Source: CAZAYY01 sp964489525
GTDB lineage: Bacteria; Chloroflexota; Anaerolineae; Anaerolineales; JABWBV01
Length of the DNA stretch: 64,000 nucleotides
Assembly: GCA_964489525.1 (NCBI GenBank)
Contig: CAZAYY010000021.1
Coordinates: 4,577-68,576, forward strand
Reading direction: 5' to 3'
The translations under genes and the position numbers were made by a program. The notes below the pieces were generated by a model. That model saw only the letters and a program-made list of their open reading frames with translations. It searched no databases and had not been told where the DNA came from. Shown in pieces: positions 15,682 through 24,617 of the stretch (positions within the stretch are counted from its first letter, which is position 1; each line of letters begins with the position of its first letter).

Positions 15682-15709
15682 AAACAAACAACCTTTTATT
15701 CGCTACCCG

Positions 15710-16903
15710 CTATGGGGTGACAGCATCGTTACGCAATGGGGGCAGCTGCAGTTGATCCACTCTCGGCTCAAAACCATAAGGCAGTTTGAGCGGTAAGGGG
15801 ATGTTATATTGGTTGAGCAAAAACTGCAAAGTGACCGCCTCGGTTTGGACAACCCCTTCATCGCGAGCCGAGCGCATGGCCAGGGTGAGCTGTGCGCCGC
15901 TGAACATGGCGTAATTAAGGGCGACTGCGTCTTGTGGAGAAACAATCAAGGTAATCACATCAGGAGGTAGCGGTTTTTCAGGGGCAACCTGCTCCGCAGG
16001 GACGGCTTCCGGGTTGGCGGGGTCTGGTGTTGGGGTGGGTTGGGCAGCCTGCTCGGCCAGTTCCTTTTCGTAGGCTTCATCTTCTTCGGTTTTGAACGAA
16101 CCCACCTGCAGTACAATCGCATTTTGGACGAGGGTTTGGCTCACCAGCCGTGGGCGCTGAGGTTCGGAAGGTACCACATGGAACGGCTGACTGAGGGTTT
16201 CATTCAGGTCTACCCGGCCAATCGGCGAAACGGCACCGCCCGAAATTATTTGTGCGGTCAGAATTTCCATCAGTTCATCCGTGGTCACCGAAGCACTGGC
16301 ACCTTCTTCAGTGCCGCTGCCCAAAACAATCGAGGGACCCGGAGCAATAATCGCGGAGGAATAGTTGGGCAGAATGGATTGGAAGTCAACATCCAGGTCC
16401 ACCAGCTGAGCAGTCATAATCACATTGACATGATCGCCCTTGCGCAAACCAAAGGCAACGGCTGATAAACGCGAAATAGGAATGGAGACTGCCACCTGGC
16501 CAGGAGGAATTTGCAAAGCAGCATCGGAACCATAGCTGGAAAGCCCTTCAATGCTGTCTACAATCATGGCAGGGGTGAGGAAAACTCCTGGTTCCATGTC
16601 GTACCGGGCCCGCATGCCAATTACCTGGGTCATATCGGTAATCAAAAGCCCGGCCACAGGGTCATCACGCGAAATAGAAACCATGGTTACCACATCTTCA
16701 CTGATCACCTCTGAACGGGCAATGCGTTGGGTGGTAATGACAACGTTCAAAGGAACTGGGGTTGGGGTTGGCTGTACCTCCGGCACCAAAGGCACCTGGG
16801 TTTCACCACCACCTCCCGCAAGGCGGGGAAGTAATATGGCTACTGCACCAATCAAAACGATTAATACTAAGCCTAAGAGTAAAAACAATCTGCCTCGACG
16901 CAT
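15710..16903 (-). CDS. cpaB: Flp pilus assembly protein CpaB/RcpC
   Basis: A 397-residue protein from the ATG at 16903, with AGGAGG seven bases upstream. A single N-terminal transmembrane helix (about 5-25) is followed by a Pro/Thr linker (PTPTPVPL) and a SAF-like domain (VVITTQRIARSEVISEDVVTM, about 50-115). Then comes the RcpC beta domain (IPPGQVAVSIPISRLSAVAFGLRKGDHVNVIMTAQL), and a Glu/Pro/Thr-rich loop near 285-320 precedes the last strand region. It is extracytoplasmic. In diderms RcpC works with the RcpA secretin; none is in the window, which fits an organism without a classical outer membrane. Confidence 0.88.
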   Translation of the reverse strand: MRRGRLFLLLGLVLIVLIGAVAILLPRLAGGGGETQVPLVPEVQPTPTPVPLNVVITTQRIARSEVISEDVVTMVSISRDDPVAGLLITDMTQVIGMRARYDMEPGVFLTPAMIVDSIEGLSSYGSDAALQIPPGQVAVSIPISRLSAVAFGLRKGDHVNVIMTAQLVDLDVDFQSILPNYSSAIIAPGPSIVLGSGTEEGASASVTTDELMEILTAQIISGGAVSPIGRVDLNETLSQPFHVVPSEPQRPRLVSQTLVQNAIVLQVGSFKTEEDEAYEKELAEQAAQPTPTPDPANPEAVPAEQVAPEKPLPPDVITLIVSPQDAVALNYAMFSGAQLTLAMRSARDEGVVQTEAVTLQFLLNQYNIPLPLKLPYGFEPRVDQLQLPPLRNDAVTP

Positions 16904-17245
16904 TGACTTGCCTCCTAACAAAAGGTTGTCGGAATCATTTATCTAATTTTACATTAAATACTTAAAAAAAGCGAACATGTGTATACCACATTATTCCCAT
17001 TACCCCCCTGTTTTTTCGCTTTTGCCCTGGTCCTTACCCAAAAAATCACATAACTGCTCACTCAATCCCCAAAAAACTCATCCCCATGAGGAAAAAGCCG
17101 CAAGGGAAGGTTGGGGTGGGGACATTTCAAATGGACACCTGGTAACGAAAATCCCAAGGCTTCGCTGTTTGGCAAGTGCAAACTTAAAACATAAAGGGCT
17201 CTTTTGGAGCCCTTTATGTGCAGAGCCAATTTGTGCGCGCTCTAA
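16904..17245. other. Intergenic region between flp and cpaB (342 bp)
   Basis: No coding sequence is seen. From the flp side it holds the pilin terminator (17186-17218), then a G-rich tract (GGTTGGGGTGGGG at about 17109-17121) reminiscent of the repeats at 8.7 and 19.4 kb but not clearly homologous. Next is an AT-rich stretch (16930-16970) with TAAAAT-type boxes on the minus strand that could be a separate promoter for cpaB-tadC. No confident promoter can be named. Confidence 0.5.
17186..17218 (-). terminator. Intrinsic terminator after flp
   Basis: A perfect 12-base stem CATAAAGGGCTC/GAGCCCTTTATG with a five-base loop is followed on the minus strand by TTTTAAG, 28 bases beyond the pilin stop. 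It would let the pilin be made in excess over the assembly proteins downstream. Confidence 0.82.
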
Positions 17246-17398
17246 TTAGATGTTAGAAATGATGTTCGAGAAAACATTACCGATGGCCGGTCCGAGCAGG
17301 GCAAGAATAACGATAACAACAACTGCAACCAATACAAGAATCAACGCATATTCAACAAGACCCTGGCCCTTTTCTTGTTCTTTAGGAGCGAATAACAC
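17246..17398 (-). CDS. flp: Flp/Fap-type pilin precursor
   Basis: A 50-residue prepilin, too short for many gene finders. The GTG start at 17398 is preceded by GGAGGTG. The N-terminal leader VLFAPKEQEKG is followed by the class IVb cleavage motif with Glu and Tyr at +5/+6 (G|QGLVEY, residues 11-17). A long hydrophobic helix follows (ALILVLVAVVVIVILALLG), and the tail GPAIGNVFSNIISNI is very like other Flp pilins. Cleavage by a TadV-type prepilin peptidase would leave about 39 residues. The gene has its own promoter and terminator just upstream of the Tad assembly genes. Confidence 0.93.
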   Translation of the reverse strand: MLFAPKEQEKGQGLVEYALILVLVAVVVIVILALLGPAIGNVFSNIISNI

Positions 17399-17455
17399 AG
17401 AAATCACCTCCTTTCTTCGCAAAGTGTACCTTCATAAAATGGAAAGTCTGAAAAG

Positions 17456-17484
17456 ATTATAGACGATTTTTTTAATTGACGCAA
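17456..17484 (-). promoter_or_regulatory. Promoter of flp
   Basis: A perfect -10 TATAAT (17461-17456) lies 17 bases from TTGCGT (17484-17479) on the minus strand. The predicted start is near 17449, giving a 50-base leader that ends in the GAAAGGAGGTG ribosome site of the pilin. The -35 is weak, so an activator may be needed. Confidence 0.6.
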
Positions 17485-17523
17485 TAGTACTAAAGGCGTA
17501 ATCTGAAAGATTTTTATTTTTTA

Positions 17524-18588
17524 TTAAGCAATATCCGGTGATTTACTGGCAGGTATCTTAAAAATCACCTTGGCCCCTCTTCCGGGAAAGGTTTCCAGGC
17601 TGAAGGTGCCGCCAACCAGTTCAACCCGTTCGCGCACCACGCGCAACCCCACACTTTGCTCATTTTCAATCACTTCAGGATCAAAACCTTTGCCATTATC
17701 TTCAACAAACAGGTGAACTTCTTTGTCTGTGATATCTAAATGAGCCCTAATTTCGGTGCCCTGGCTGTGGTTAAGTGCGTTGCGCAGCAGTTCCTGGTAC
17801 GAGCGAAAAACCACAACTTCCAGGTATGACTCAAGCCGGCGTTCGGTGCCCGTAACCATGATATCGATGTCAATATTCGCGTGCTCTTTAACAGCATCCG
17901 TGTAGCGTTTAATGGTTGGGGCCAACCCCAGGTCATCCAACATCATCGGACGAAGTTCAAAAATGAAATCGCGCACTTTTTGCAAGGTCGAGGTTGCAGC
18001 GGTTTTAAGAACCGAAAGCTCCTCGCGTGCCCGGCCTTGGTCCAGGTCGAACAGGCGGGCTGCAATTTCGGTTTGCAAAATGAAATTGGAAAGGGTTTGA
18101 GCCGGGCCATCGTGCATCTGGCGAGAAAGGCGCAAACGTTCATCCTCCTGAGCGCGGATAATCGTTTCAACTGTGGCAAAGGAACCAGGCTTGGCTTTTT
18201 CTGGGGTTTCCGCGCGGTTGAACACCTGGTTCACTCGCTCTAATAACTCATAATATTTTTGCAGGGTAGTCTCTTCCTGTTCCATTTTTTCGAGCTGCCC
18301 ACGCATAACAAATAATCGCTGCTGCGCGTCCAAAGCAGATTCGTACGCCGAGCGAACATCTGCAGCCGACATGGTTTGTAATTGAGCCTGCATTTGCTGG
18401 ATTTGCGTCGTAATGGAAGCATTGCGCCGGGCAAGTTTATTGACTTCAACCTGGCTTTGTTGAATTTTGCGCATTAAATCGCGTTTCTGATACAAAACCT
18501 GGTCAATTTCCGAGGCGACAAATTGGCTGAAGGAATCGCCATCTTCTGCAATTGGTTCGGGATCCTGGTCCAAATCTGAAAACACCAT
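17524..18588 (-). CDS. Cytoplasmic sensor histidine kinase (NarL/DegS type)
   Basis: A 354-residue soluble kinase from the ATG at 18588, with AGGAG eight bases upstream. There is no transmembrane segment. Residues 25-125 form a long coiled coil (DLMRKIQQSQVEVNKLARRN...). The HisKA_3 dimerisation domain carries His159 in RQMHDGPAQTL. The HATPase domain has the N box ELLRNALNH (266-274), G1 VEDNGKGFD (295-303) and G2 GLRVVRERVELVGG (314-327). The layout matches DegS-like kinases. It is encoded nine bases downstream of its response regulator and directly precedes the Flp/Tad genes, so control of the pilus is likely but not shown. Confidence 0.92.
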   Translation of the reverse strand: MVFSDLDQDPEPIAEDGDSFSQFVASEIDQVLYQKRDLMRKIQQSQVEVNKLARRNASITTQIQQMQAQLQTMSAADVRSAYESALDAQQRLFVMRGQLEKMEQEETTLQKYYELLERVNQVFNRAETPEKAKPGSFATVETIIRAQEDERLRLSRQMHDGPAQTLSNFILQTEIAARLFDLDQGRAREELSVLKTAATSTLQKVRDFIFELRPMMLDDLGLAPTIKRYTDAVKEHANIDIDIMVTGTERRLESYLEVVVFRSYQELLRNALNHSQGTEIRAHLDITDKEVHLFVEDNGKGFDPEVIENEQSVGLRVVRERVELVGGTFSLETFPGRGAKVIFKIPASKSPDIA

Positions 18589-18606
18589 CGAATTCACTCC
18601 TTTTGG

Positions 18607-19302
18607 TTATGCTTCTTTACGGTCATGCAGCCTCACCCAACCATGGCGCAGCGCATATACAGCGGCCTGAGTTCGATCTTCTACTTCAAGTTTTCGTAAA
18701 ATGGCGGTGACATGGTTCTTCACGGTTTGGTGGCTGATGCCAAGCCGCATCGCGATTTCTTTGTTGCTCAACCCCTGGGTAATACAAACCAAAACTTCCA
18801 TCTCACGAATGGATAAGGGTTGGAGGGTTTCTTCTTGCTGGTCATTGACCTGGGTGGTGGAAGGCCCCACACGGGACTCAATCCACGTGTTCAAATCAGC
18901 CAGCGTATACACCTTTTCCCCAATGACATAATTCCCTGAAACCACTTCTCGAATCACCCGGGTTAGCAGTTCTGGGTGAATATCCTTGGCACAGTATGCT
19001 GCCGCTCCGGCACGCATGGAATGAATCACCTGGGTCTGGTCGTCGTACCCCGTTAGCAAAATGATGCGCGTGGGCAATTTTTCAAGAATCAACTGGCGAG
19101 CCACCTGTTGGCCATTGATCCCAGGCAGGTTAATGTCCAAAATCACCACATCCGGGCGCACCGCCCGTAATATGGTCATGGCTTCATCCCCATTAGATGC
19201 CTGGCCTACAACCTCAAAATCCGGCTCAAAAGACAAGGCTTCTATTACACCCTGGCGAAAGAGAGGATGGTCATCAATGACTACCAAAGAAATTTGCCGC
19301 AT
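18607..19302 (-). CDS. NarL/DegU-type response regulator
   Basis: A 231-residue regulator. The receiver domain (1-120) has Asp10, Asp11, phospho-acceptor Asp56 (VVILDINLPG) and the conserved Thr (LLTGYDD) and Lys (CAKDIHPE). A linker leads to a LuxR-type helix-turn-helix (about 165-225; LSNKEIAMRLGISHQTVKNHV) that binds DNA. It is the cognate partner of the kinase encoded next to it. No ribosome site is clear before the ATG. Targets are unknown; the adjacent flp promoter with its weak -35 is a reasonable candidate. Confidence 0.93.
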   Translation of the reverse strand: MRQISLVVIDDHPLFRQGVIEALSFEPDFEVVGQASNGDEAMTILRAVRPDVVILDINLPGINGQQVARQLILEKLPTRIILLTGYDDQTQVIHSMRAGAAAYCAKDIHPELLTRVIREVVSGNYVIGEKVYTLADLNTWIESRVGPSTTQVNDQQEETLQPLSIREMEVLVCITQGLSNKEIAMRLGISHQTVKNHVTAILRKLEVEDRTQAAVYALRHGWVRLHDRKEA

Positions 19303-19380
19303 AATGGTTCACACCCAAATTGATTAATTCTCAGAAAGTATAGCATATCCCATGAGGGCCTGCAATGCAATGATTGTGTT

Positions 19381-19445
19381 AGGTGCGCGCAAATGTTGTT
19401 AGAATTTGCGGTTCTCACTTTCCAACCCCACCCCAGGTTTGGGGC
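19381..19445 (-). repeat. Dispersed intergenic repeat, copy B
   Basis: This is the reverse complement of copy A (8678-8755). The 35-base core 19381-19415 is 34/35 identical, and the flanking GGGGTTTGG-like tract is shared with gaps. It lies between the response-regulator start and the end of the glycosyltransferase operon, in an otherwise empty 188-bp gap. Confidence 0.75.
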
Positions 19446-19490
19446 AGGGAGTTCAAATCTGTGGTGGGGTAAAACCTGTACCCATCTTAA

Positions 19491-20996
19491 TCAGGGTACA
19501 ACGGGCTTTTGCCATTGATAGACCGTCATATTGGTTCCGCCTTGAGCTGGGGCAAACGGAGCCTGGGTTGAAAAAACCACCCGCCGGTCTTTTTCCAGGT
19601 AGGGATACCAGCCTGCCAGGGTGACCAGGTATTTCGGCTTGCGCTGGTCCAGGTAGGCTTCCAACTTTGGCTCATCCCGGATAAACGGAATGACATCCGG
19701 CAAAATCAGACCAGCCAGGTCCACAATCGGGCGTTTGCCAAAATAGCCTAAAGCGCCAATATCATGCGCCGCCACCAGGGTTTGCGGGGCGCTGGTGGCC
19801 GCAATCCAACGAGCGGTTTCCACCATCTCCGACTCGATATAAGCAACATCCCTGGCATAAGCCTGCCCACCCAGTCCGCAAAAAACCAGCAGGGCTGCAC
19901 CCACAGCCAATGACCAGGCCCGGCTGAGGATTCTCCGCCAGACAGTCCGGCTGTTTGGCCTTGCCCAGGCCGCCAGGCCTGCTAACGCCAACAGCAAAAA
20001 AACCGGTATGACAGGCATAATATAACGGCCATGCTGGTAGGTTACCGGCAGGCGAATGGCATACAATCCCAGGTAGCCCAACACCCAGAATATACTGGCC
20101 AACACAGGCCAGTTTTTTCGCCGCCAGGACTGGTAAGTTGTATTCAAAAAACCAGGCAGCAGCAAAGCCCCTACACCCACCAGGGGTAAACCCGCCTGCT
20201 GAACCAGGCGGACAAAGAGCGGCTGTTCGCGCAGCACAGCATATTCCGCCTGCTTGGCGAAAAATGTGTTCGGCCACCATGCGCCAGCCAGGGCCTGGTT
20301 AAAAACCAGGTACGGGAGAAACAGCGCTCCAAAACCCAAAAAAAACCAACCCAAAAGCCGCGCCCGAGTGAACCCCGCCTGGCGGCCAAAAGCGCCCACC
20401 AGCAGAACCGGGCCAAGCAGGGTGATGGCATCTGGCCGCAGCCAGGTACCCACCCCCACCAACCCACCCAACCCCAACCAGGCTAACGGGCGCGGGCGCA
20501 TCCCAAGCGCAAGCCAACCCAATGCAGCAGTGACAACCACAGCAAAGCTCAGGGTTTCCATACCCGAAGCGGCCGCCCAAACCATGTGCCATTCCAAGAC
20601 AAGCAGCAGCCCGGCCCAAAACGCATTCCCGGCTTTTTCAGGCGCATACGCCCGAAAAACAGACATCCCCACCAGGCCCAAGCCTGAAAGCGCCACCCAA
20701 CCCAAAAAGAACGCCCATACCAGCGGCTCAACCCCAAGCGCATACCCCAATGCGAGCAGCACTGTCCAAAGCGGCGCGGTGGAGCCTGCCGTAGGTTGGC
20801 CAGGAAAAAACGACCACTCGCCGGACTGCCCCAGGCTGCGGGCGTAAGTTTGGTGAATCCAGGCATCGTCCAGCGGAAAACCAGGGCGGTAGAGCCAGGC
20901 GCTCGCCAGCAGATACAGTCCCACAACCAGCCCGGCAGCCAGGCAAACCCAGGCATGCCAGCGCCATTTCCGCCAAAAAGCCGCAGCAAATTTCAT
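19491..20996 (-). CDS. Polytopic GT-C-like glycosyltransferase (DDAW type)
   Basis: A 501-residue integral membrane protein with many hydrophobic segments. The first extracellular loop after helix 1 carries the acidic pair Asp43-Asp44 in PLDDAWIHQTYARSL, the mark of GT-C enzymes that use polyprenyl-phosphate sugars. A short C-terminal soluble tail (about the last 110 residues, from ARDVAYIESEMVETARWIA) contains IGALGYFGKRPIVDLAGL, a motif shared with the proteins at 27586-29211 and 55686-57386. It is the last gene of a six-gene minus-strand run and overlaps the previous gene by four bases. The acceptor and sugar cannot be read from sequence. Confidence 0.8.
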   Translation of the reverse strand: MKFAAAFWRKWRWHAWVCLAAGLVVGLYLLASAWLYRPGFPLDDAWIHQTYARSLGQSGEWSFFPGQPTAGSTAPLWTVLLALGYALGVEPLVWAFFLGWVALSGLGLVGMSVFRAYAPEKAGNAFWAGLLLVLEWHMVWAAASGMETLSFAVVVTAALGWLALGMRPRPLAWLGLGGLVGVGTWLRPDAITLLGPVLLVGAFGRQAGFTRARLLGWFFLGFGALFLPYLVFNQALAGAWWPNTFFAKQAEYAVLREQPLFVRLVQQAGLPLVGVGALLLPGFLNTTYQSWRRKNWPVLASIFWVLGYLGLYAIRLPVTYQHGRYIMPVIPVFLLLALAGLAAWARPNSRTVWRRILSRAWSLAVGAALLVFCGLGGQAYARDVAYIESEMVETARWIAATSAPQTLVAAHDIGALGYFGKRPIVDLAGLILPDVIPFIRDEPKLEAYLDQRKPKYLVTLAGWYPYLEKDRRVVFSTQAPFAPAQGGTNMTVYQWQKPVVP

Positions 20997-22606
20997 GGCA
21001 GCACCTCAAAAATCCGGGTTTCCCCAACTGTATCCAGCAGCCGCAAGCCGGGTGAAGCCCCAGGGTCCTCGAACAGCCCGGCCAGCCCGGCCGGGTGATT
21101 GGCCTCCAAAACCACAAAACGGGCCTGGTAGCGCCGGGCGGCAGCCAGCAGCGCCCCTTCTCCCCCATCCGGAACCACGATCGCAGGGCGAGATGCAGCA
21201 GCAAAATACCCGGGGGGGTTGTTGATCATCACAACATCGTCAGGCTGTGCACCCAATGCCTGCAGTTGGGATTCGACCTGGCGGTAGTGGCCATCAGGGG
21301 CATTCCAGGCCGGCGCCTGCGGGTCAGTGCCAATCACACGCCCCCAGCCGATAAACAGCGAAAGCCCGGCAGAGAAGAGAACCACAGAAAAGCTAAAAAT
21401 TCGCCAGGCCTGGCGGGGGCGCCAACCGCGTGCCTGGCTTCCCCAACGAACAAAGACATCCAATCCAACCGCAGCAGCCAGCCAAAACAGCGGCTGCACA
21501 GCCGCACCCGAATGGAAAAAACCGCCGCGTGCCCCGGCAAAGGGAAAAATCACAGTCATCACGCCCATTGTAACCAGCCAGCCTAATACTCCCAACTGCA
21601 CCACCCCCTCGCGGCGCAGCGTCCACAGCCCGACCAGCACCAGCGGCAGCAGGAAAATGCTGCCCTGCACAGCCAGCGTAGTTTGCAAATTTTGCCCCAG
21701 GGCAAAGGCGCGGGCCTGGAGCAGGCTTTCCCAACCAGCAGCCCACCAGTGTTCAAAAGTCAGCATGGTAGAAGGATAGATAAAGAGCTCGTCATAGGTG
21801 GTTAACCAAAGGGCACGCACACCTCCAGGAGCGAGTATTGAATTAAAAACCCCAAGGTTCCGCAGCGCCCAGGGGCCAAACACCAGGGCATAACCGGCCG
21901 CCAGCGCGACCGTGCGCAGCCCGGCCTGACGCAGCCGCACCCATATCGGGAGCGGGCCTGCATTGTAAAAACTCGCCAGAAACCCTACCCCAAGCCAGGT
22001 GAACCCATCCGCCCGCGAGAGATGCATCAAACCAGCCATTGCCCCCATACCTGCAAACCCGGCCAGGCTGCGCGCCGCGAGTAAGCCAGGCGCACTGCCC
22101 GCCCCCTCTTGCAGCGAAAAACCCGCTAAAATCAACCAGGCCAAACCAAAAACCATATAAAGTCCAAATGTGTCTGTGGTGGTCAAAAATGGCAGGTAAA
22201 ATCCGGGAAAACAAGCCAGCCATCCAGCCAGGCGGCTGATATCCTGCTTTTGAGTCCACTTGAACGCAAACCAGGCCGTCAGCGGCGGGATGCTCGCGGC
22301 AGCCAGGATGAACCCCAACCGGGCAGCGTTAAACTCGCCCAGCCACCCAAACCATTTCAACCCGGCTGCTGCCACCAGGGAGGCAAACGGCATCCAATAT
22401 CCATGCGAGGGTTGGGGCAGGCCTTGCGGGTCGGAGAGATAATTCCACAACACCTTTTCTGTGAAGCCCTCTCCTTGCGCCAACTGCACCCCACCCATGT
22501 AATAATAATCGGCGTCCATATAGCCCGGCGCCTGTTGGAAAACCCCAACCAACAGCAGCAAACCCAGTGCAAGGCCAAATAATTGGAGAAAAAACGATCG
22601 CTTCAA
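20993..22606 (-). CDS. Polytopic GT-C-like membrane protein
   Basis: About 537 residues from a TTG at 22606, chosen because GGAG lies five bases upstream. An ATG 42 bases earlier is in frame but overlaps the previous gene and lacks a ribosome site. After helix 1 the loop reads GYMDADYYYMGGVQLAQGEGF, with Asp31 and Asp33 in the GT-C acidic position. Around ten helices follow, and a soluble C-terminal region of about 110 residues ends the protein. It overlaps its downstream neighbour by four bases. It is likely an extracytoplasmic sugar transferase; the substrate is unknown. Confidence 0.75.
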   Translation of the reverse strand: MKRSFFLQLFGLALGLLLLVGVFQQAPGYMDADYYYMGGVQLAQGEGFTEKVLWNYLSDPQGLPQPSHGYWMPFASLVAAAGLKWFGWLGEFNAARLGFILAAASIPPLTAWFAFKWTQKQDISRLAGWLACFPGFYLPFLTTTDTFGLYMVFGLAWLILAGFSLQEGAGSAPGLLAARSLAGFAGMGAMAGLMHLSRADGFTWLGVGFLASFYNAGPLPIWVRLRQAGLRTVALAAGYALVFGPWALRNLGVFNSILAPGGVRALWLTTYDELFIYPSTMLTFEHWWAAGWESLLQARAFALGQNLQTTLAVQGSIFLLPLVLVGLWTLRREGVVQLGVLGWLVTMGVMTVIFPFAGARGGFFHSGAAVQPLFWLAAAVGLDVFVRWGSQARGWRPRQAWRIFSFSVVLFSAGLSLFIGWGRVIGTDPQAPAWNAPDGHYRQVESQLQALGAQPDDVVMINNPPGYFAAASRPAIVVPDGGEGALLAAARRYQARFVVLEANHPAGLAGLFEDPGASPGLRLLDTVGETRIFEVLP

Positions 22607-22628
22607 AAAGGCTCCTTTATTCCAGCGG

Positions 22629-24617
22629 TCATGGCCCCGGCAGCGCATACAGCGTGTACACCTGGTTGTAATCCGTGGTTAAAACCAACTTGTCCAGCAC
22701 CTGCTCAAAGCCCTGCCAATCGGCTGAATTGTAGCGCGGCTCGGTGCGATAAAAAGATACCCCCTGCTGGTTCACCAGCACATGGCTGAACCCGGCAGCC
22801 TGCCAGGTTTCAATCATCTGGCCGGGGTTTTGCCCTTGCCGCCAGTCCATCAGCCAGCGGTCCACCACCTCGTCGGGGACACAAACGGGCGTGCAGTAAA
22901 AACTGCGCGGCTCCCAAAGCATCAACACGCGACTGTTTTCAGGCAGCTCCATCAGCGACTGGAAAACCAGGCCAGCCATGCCCAGGTTGGTTTGTAAATA
23001 TTCCTGGGTGGAAACCTGGGTTGTAAGCCAGCGAGCAGATCCCTGGCGCTGCAAGGCCACAGCAGATTGAACCCCATTTAACCCCAGCACGAGCAAAACC
23101 AGCACCCCAAACACCCGCCGCAGGCGCACCCCAGGCCAGTGAACCGCCTGAACCCCTGCGAACCCCGCCCCTGCAAGTAAAGCCGCCGCAGGAAACAAGG
23201 CCCAATACAGGCGCGTTTGCACCAACAGCCCCGAAGCCAGGCTGGCAAACGCCCAAACCAACCAACCCAAGCCAAAAAACAGGGCCGCTGCCGACAGGGT
23301 TTGCCTGTGGCGGCTGGCCGCAAGGCTGGTGGGAAGAAAAGCCAAAACACCCAGGCCCAACAAAAGCGGGCCAATCGAAGCGCTGAAGCCAACTGCCGCT
23401 TCTCGCCCGTTTACTGTGGCCAACCAGGGAAGCAGCGGGGCCTGCCAGGCAGCCAGCCAGGCGGGTTGGTCCTGGTAAAGGTCAAGCCGCAGGCTGTTCA
23501 TGGCCCCGGCAGGCAAAAAGAACGGGTAAAAAGGGCTGCCTGTGGTTGCCAGGTTCTTCATCCACCAGGGCAGAGAAACCAGCCCGGCAGCCAGCCCAAA
23601 CACAACCACAGCCCAAAGCGCCTGCCGCCACCCGGCGCGGCGGGAATACCACCCCACCAATCCCAGGCCAGCCAGCAAAACTACGCCCGCCGTATATTTC
23701 GTCCCCAGGGCAAAACCAGCAAACATCCCGCCAAGAATGAGCAGCCGCACCGGGCGCTCTTCCTCGGCAGCCCACAAATCAAGGCAAGCAAACGCCCCCA
23801 GGCCAAACAGCAGGGTGAGCCAGTCCACATACCCCCAACTGAGCGCACTGCTGAACGAAAAACCTGCCATTAGCGTTCCAACCGCCAGCCAGCCCTGGGT
23901 GGTTCCCAGGCGCTGAACGCCAAACGCCAGCAGCCCGGCCAGCGCCAGCAGCCCAAAAAGCCAGCCTATCACCGCAGCGGTTTCAATCCCGGCCAGGGCA
24001 TACGCCCAGGTATACAGCATTTCCCCGGTTTGCGGCATGCCCCAAAACATCAGTTCCGGAACATATGTCACCCGGCCAGCGGCCAAGTACATTTTGGGCA
24101 GGGTGAAGTGGTAAACGAGGGCGTCGAATTTCAGCGGAGGGGCAAGAGCAGTTACCAGGCCAAAACCCAACAGGCCGCCGCACAACACGCCCACCAATTT
24201 TTCCAGGCGGCCAGCGCTGCGCCAAAGAGCGCCCAGATCACCCCAGGCCAGCAGCCAGGCGAGCATGTCTTTTCGAAAAACCCAACCTAACCCAAGCAAA
24301 GCCGCCCAGGCCAACAGAGGGGAAACCCCCAAAAGGCTGCCCACCAGCAAAACACCCGCCCCCATCACCCCCAGGCCCAGGGCAGCCTGCAGGGCTGCCT
24401 GCGTTAAAGGGCGCAGCCCCAACCCGGGCGCAAACCGCCGGCCGATTGCCCCTGCCAGAGCAGCCAGCCCCCCTGCGAGCGTAAGCCGGAGCAAAGCAAG
24501 CCCCAGGCCGGCCGCAGCCTGGATGTCCAGCGGCTTGTTAACCCGGTAATACGCCGCCGTAACCAGCAGCAGCCAGGCAAGACCACCTAACGCAAGCCAA
24601 CGAACAGAATGCTTCAT
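22629..24617 (-). CDS. Polytopic GT-C-like membrane protein (FDALVYH family)
   Basis: A 662-residue membrane protein. Five or so helices precede the acidic motif FDALVYHFTLPKMYL at 164-178, which is followed by MFWGMPQTGEMLY. The same [F/Y/W]D-[A/S]-x-x-YH signature occurs in the proteins at 29293-31443 and 47646-49679, so three paralogs lie in this island. A soluble C-terminal domain of about 130 residues (from TTQVSTQEYLQTNLG) resembles that of those paralogs and contains LMELPENSRVLMLWEPRSFYC. A GT-C transferase role is inferred from topology and motif position. The start overlaps the upstream gene by four bases. Confidence 0.75.
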   Translation of the reverse strand: MKHSVRWLALGGLAWLLLVTAAYYRVNKPLDIQAAAGLGLALLRLTLAGGLAALAGAIGRRFAPGLGLRPLTQAALQAALGLGVMGAGVLLVGSLLGVSPLLAWAALLGLGWVFRKDMLAWLLAWGDLGALWRSAGRLEKLVGVLCGGLLGFGLVTALAPPLKFDALVYHFTLPKMYLAAGRVTYVPELMFWGMPQTGEMLYTWAYALAGIETAAVIGWLFGLLALAGLLAFGVQRLGTTQGWLAVGTLMAGFSFSSALSWGYVDWLTLLFGLGAFACLDLWAAEEERPVRLLILGGMFAGFALGTKYTAGVVLLAGLGLVGWYSRRAGWRQALWAVVVFGLAAGLVSLPWWMKNLATTGSPFYPFFLPAGAMNSLRLDLYQDQPAWLAAWQAPLLPWLATVNGREAAVGFSASIGPLLLGLGVLAFLPTSLAASRHRQTLSAAALFFGLGWLVWAFASLASGLLVQTRLYWALFPAAALLAGAGFAGVQAVHWPGVRLRRVFGVLVLLVLGLNGVQSAVALQRQGSARWLTTQVSTQEYLQTNLGMAGLVFQSLMELPENSRVLMLWEPRSFYCTPVCVPDEVVDRWLMDWRQGQNPGQMIETWQAAGFSHVLVNQQGVSFYRTEPRYNSADWQGFEQVLDKLVLTTDYNQVYTLYALPGP

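Noticed and set aside
20254..20847. Long plus-strand open frames throughout the glycosyltransferase island
   Set aside because: They are Pro/Ala/Arg-rich shadows of GC-rich membrane-protein genes on the other strand and have no ribosome sites or domains.
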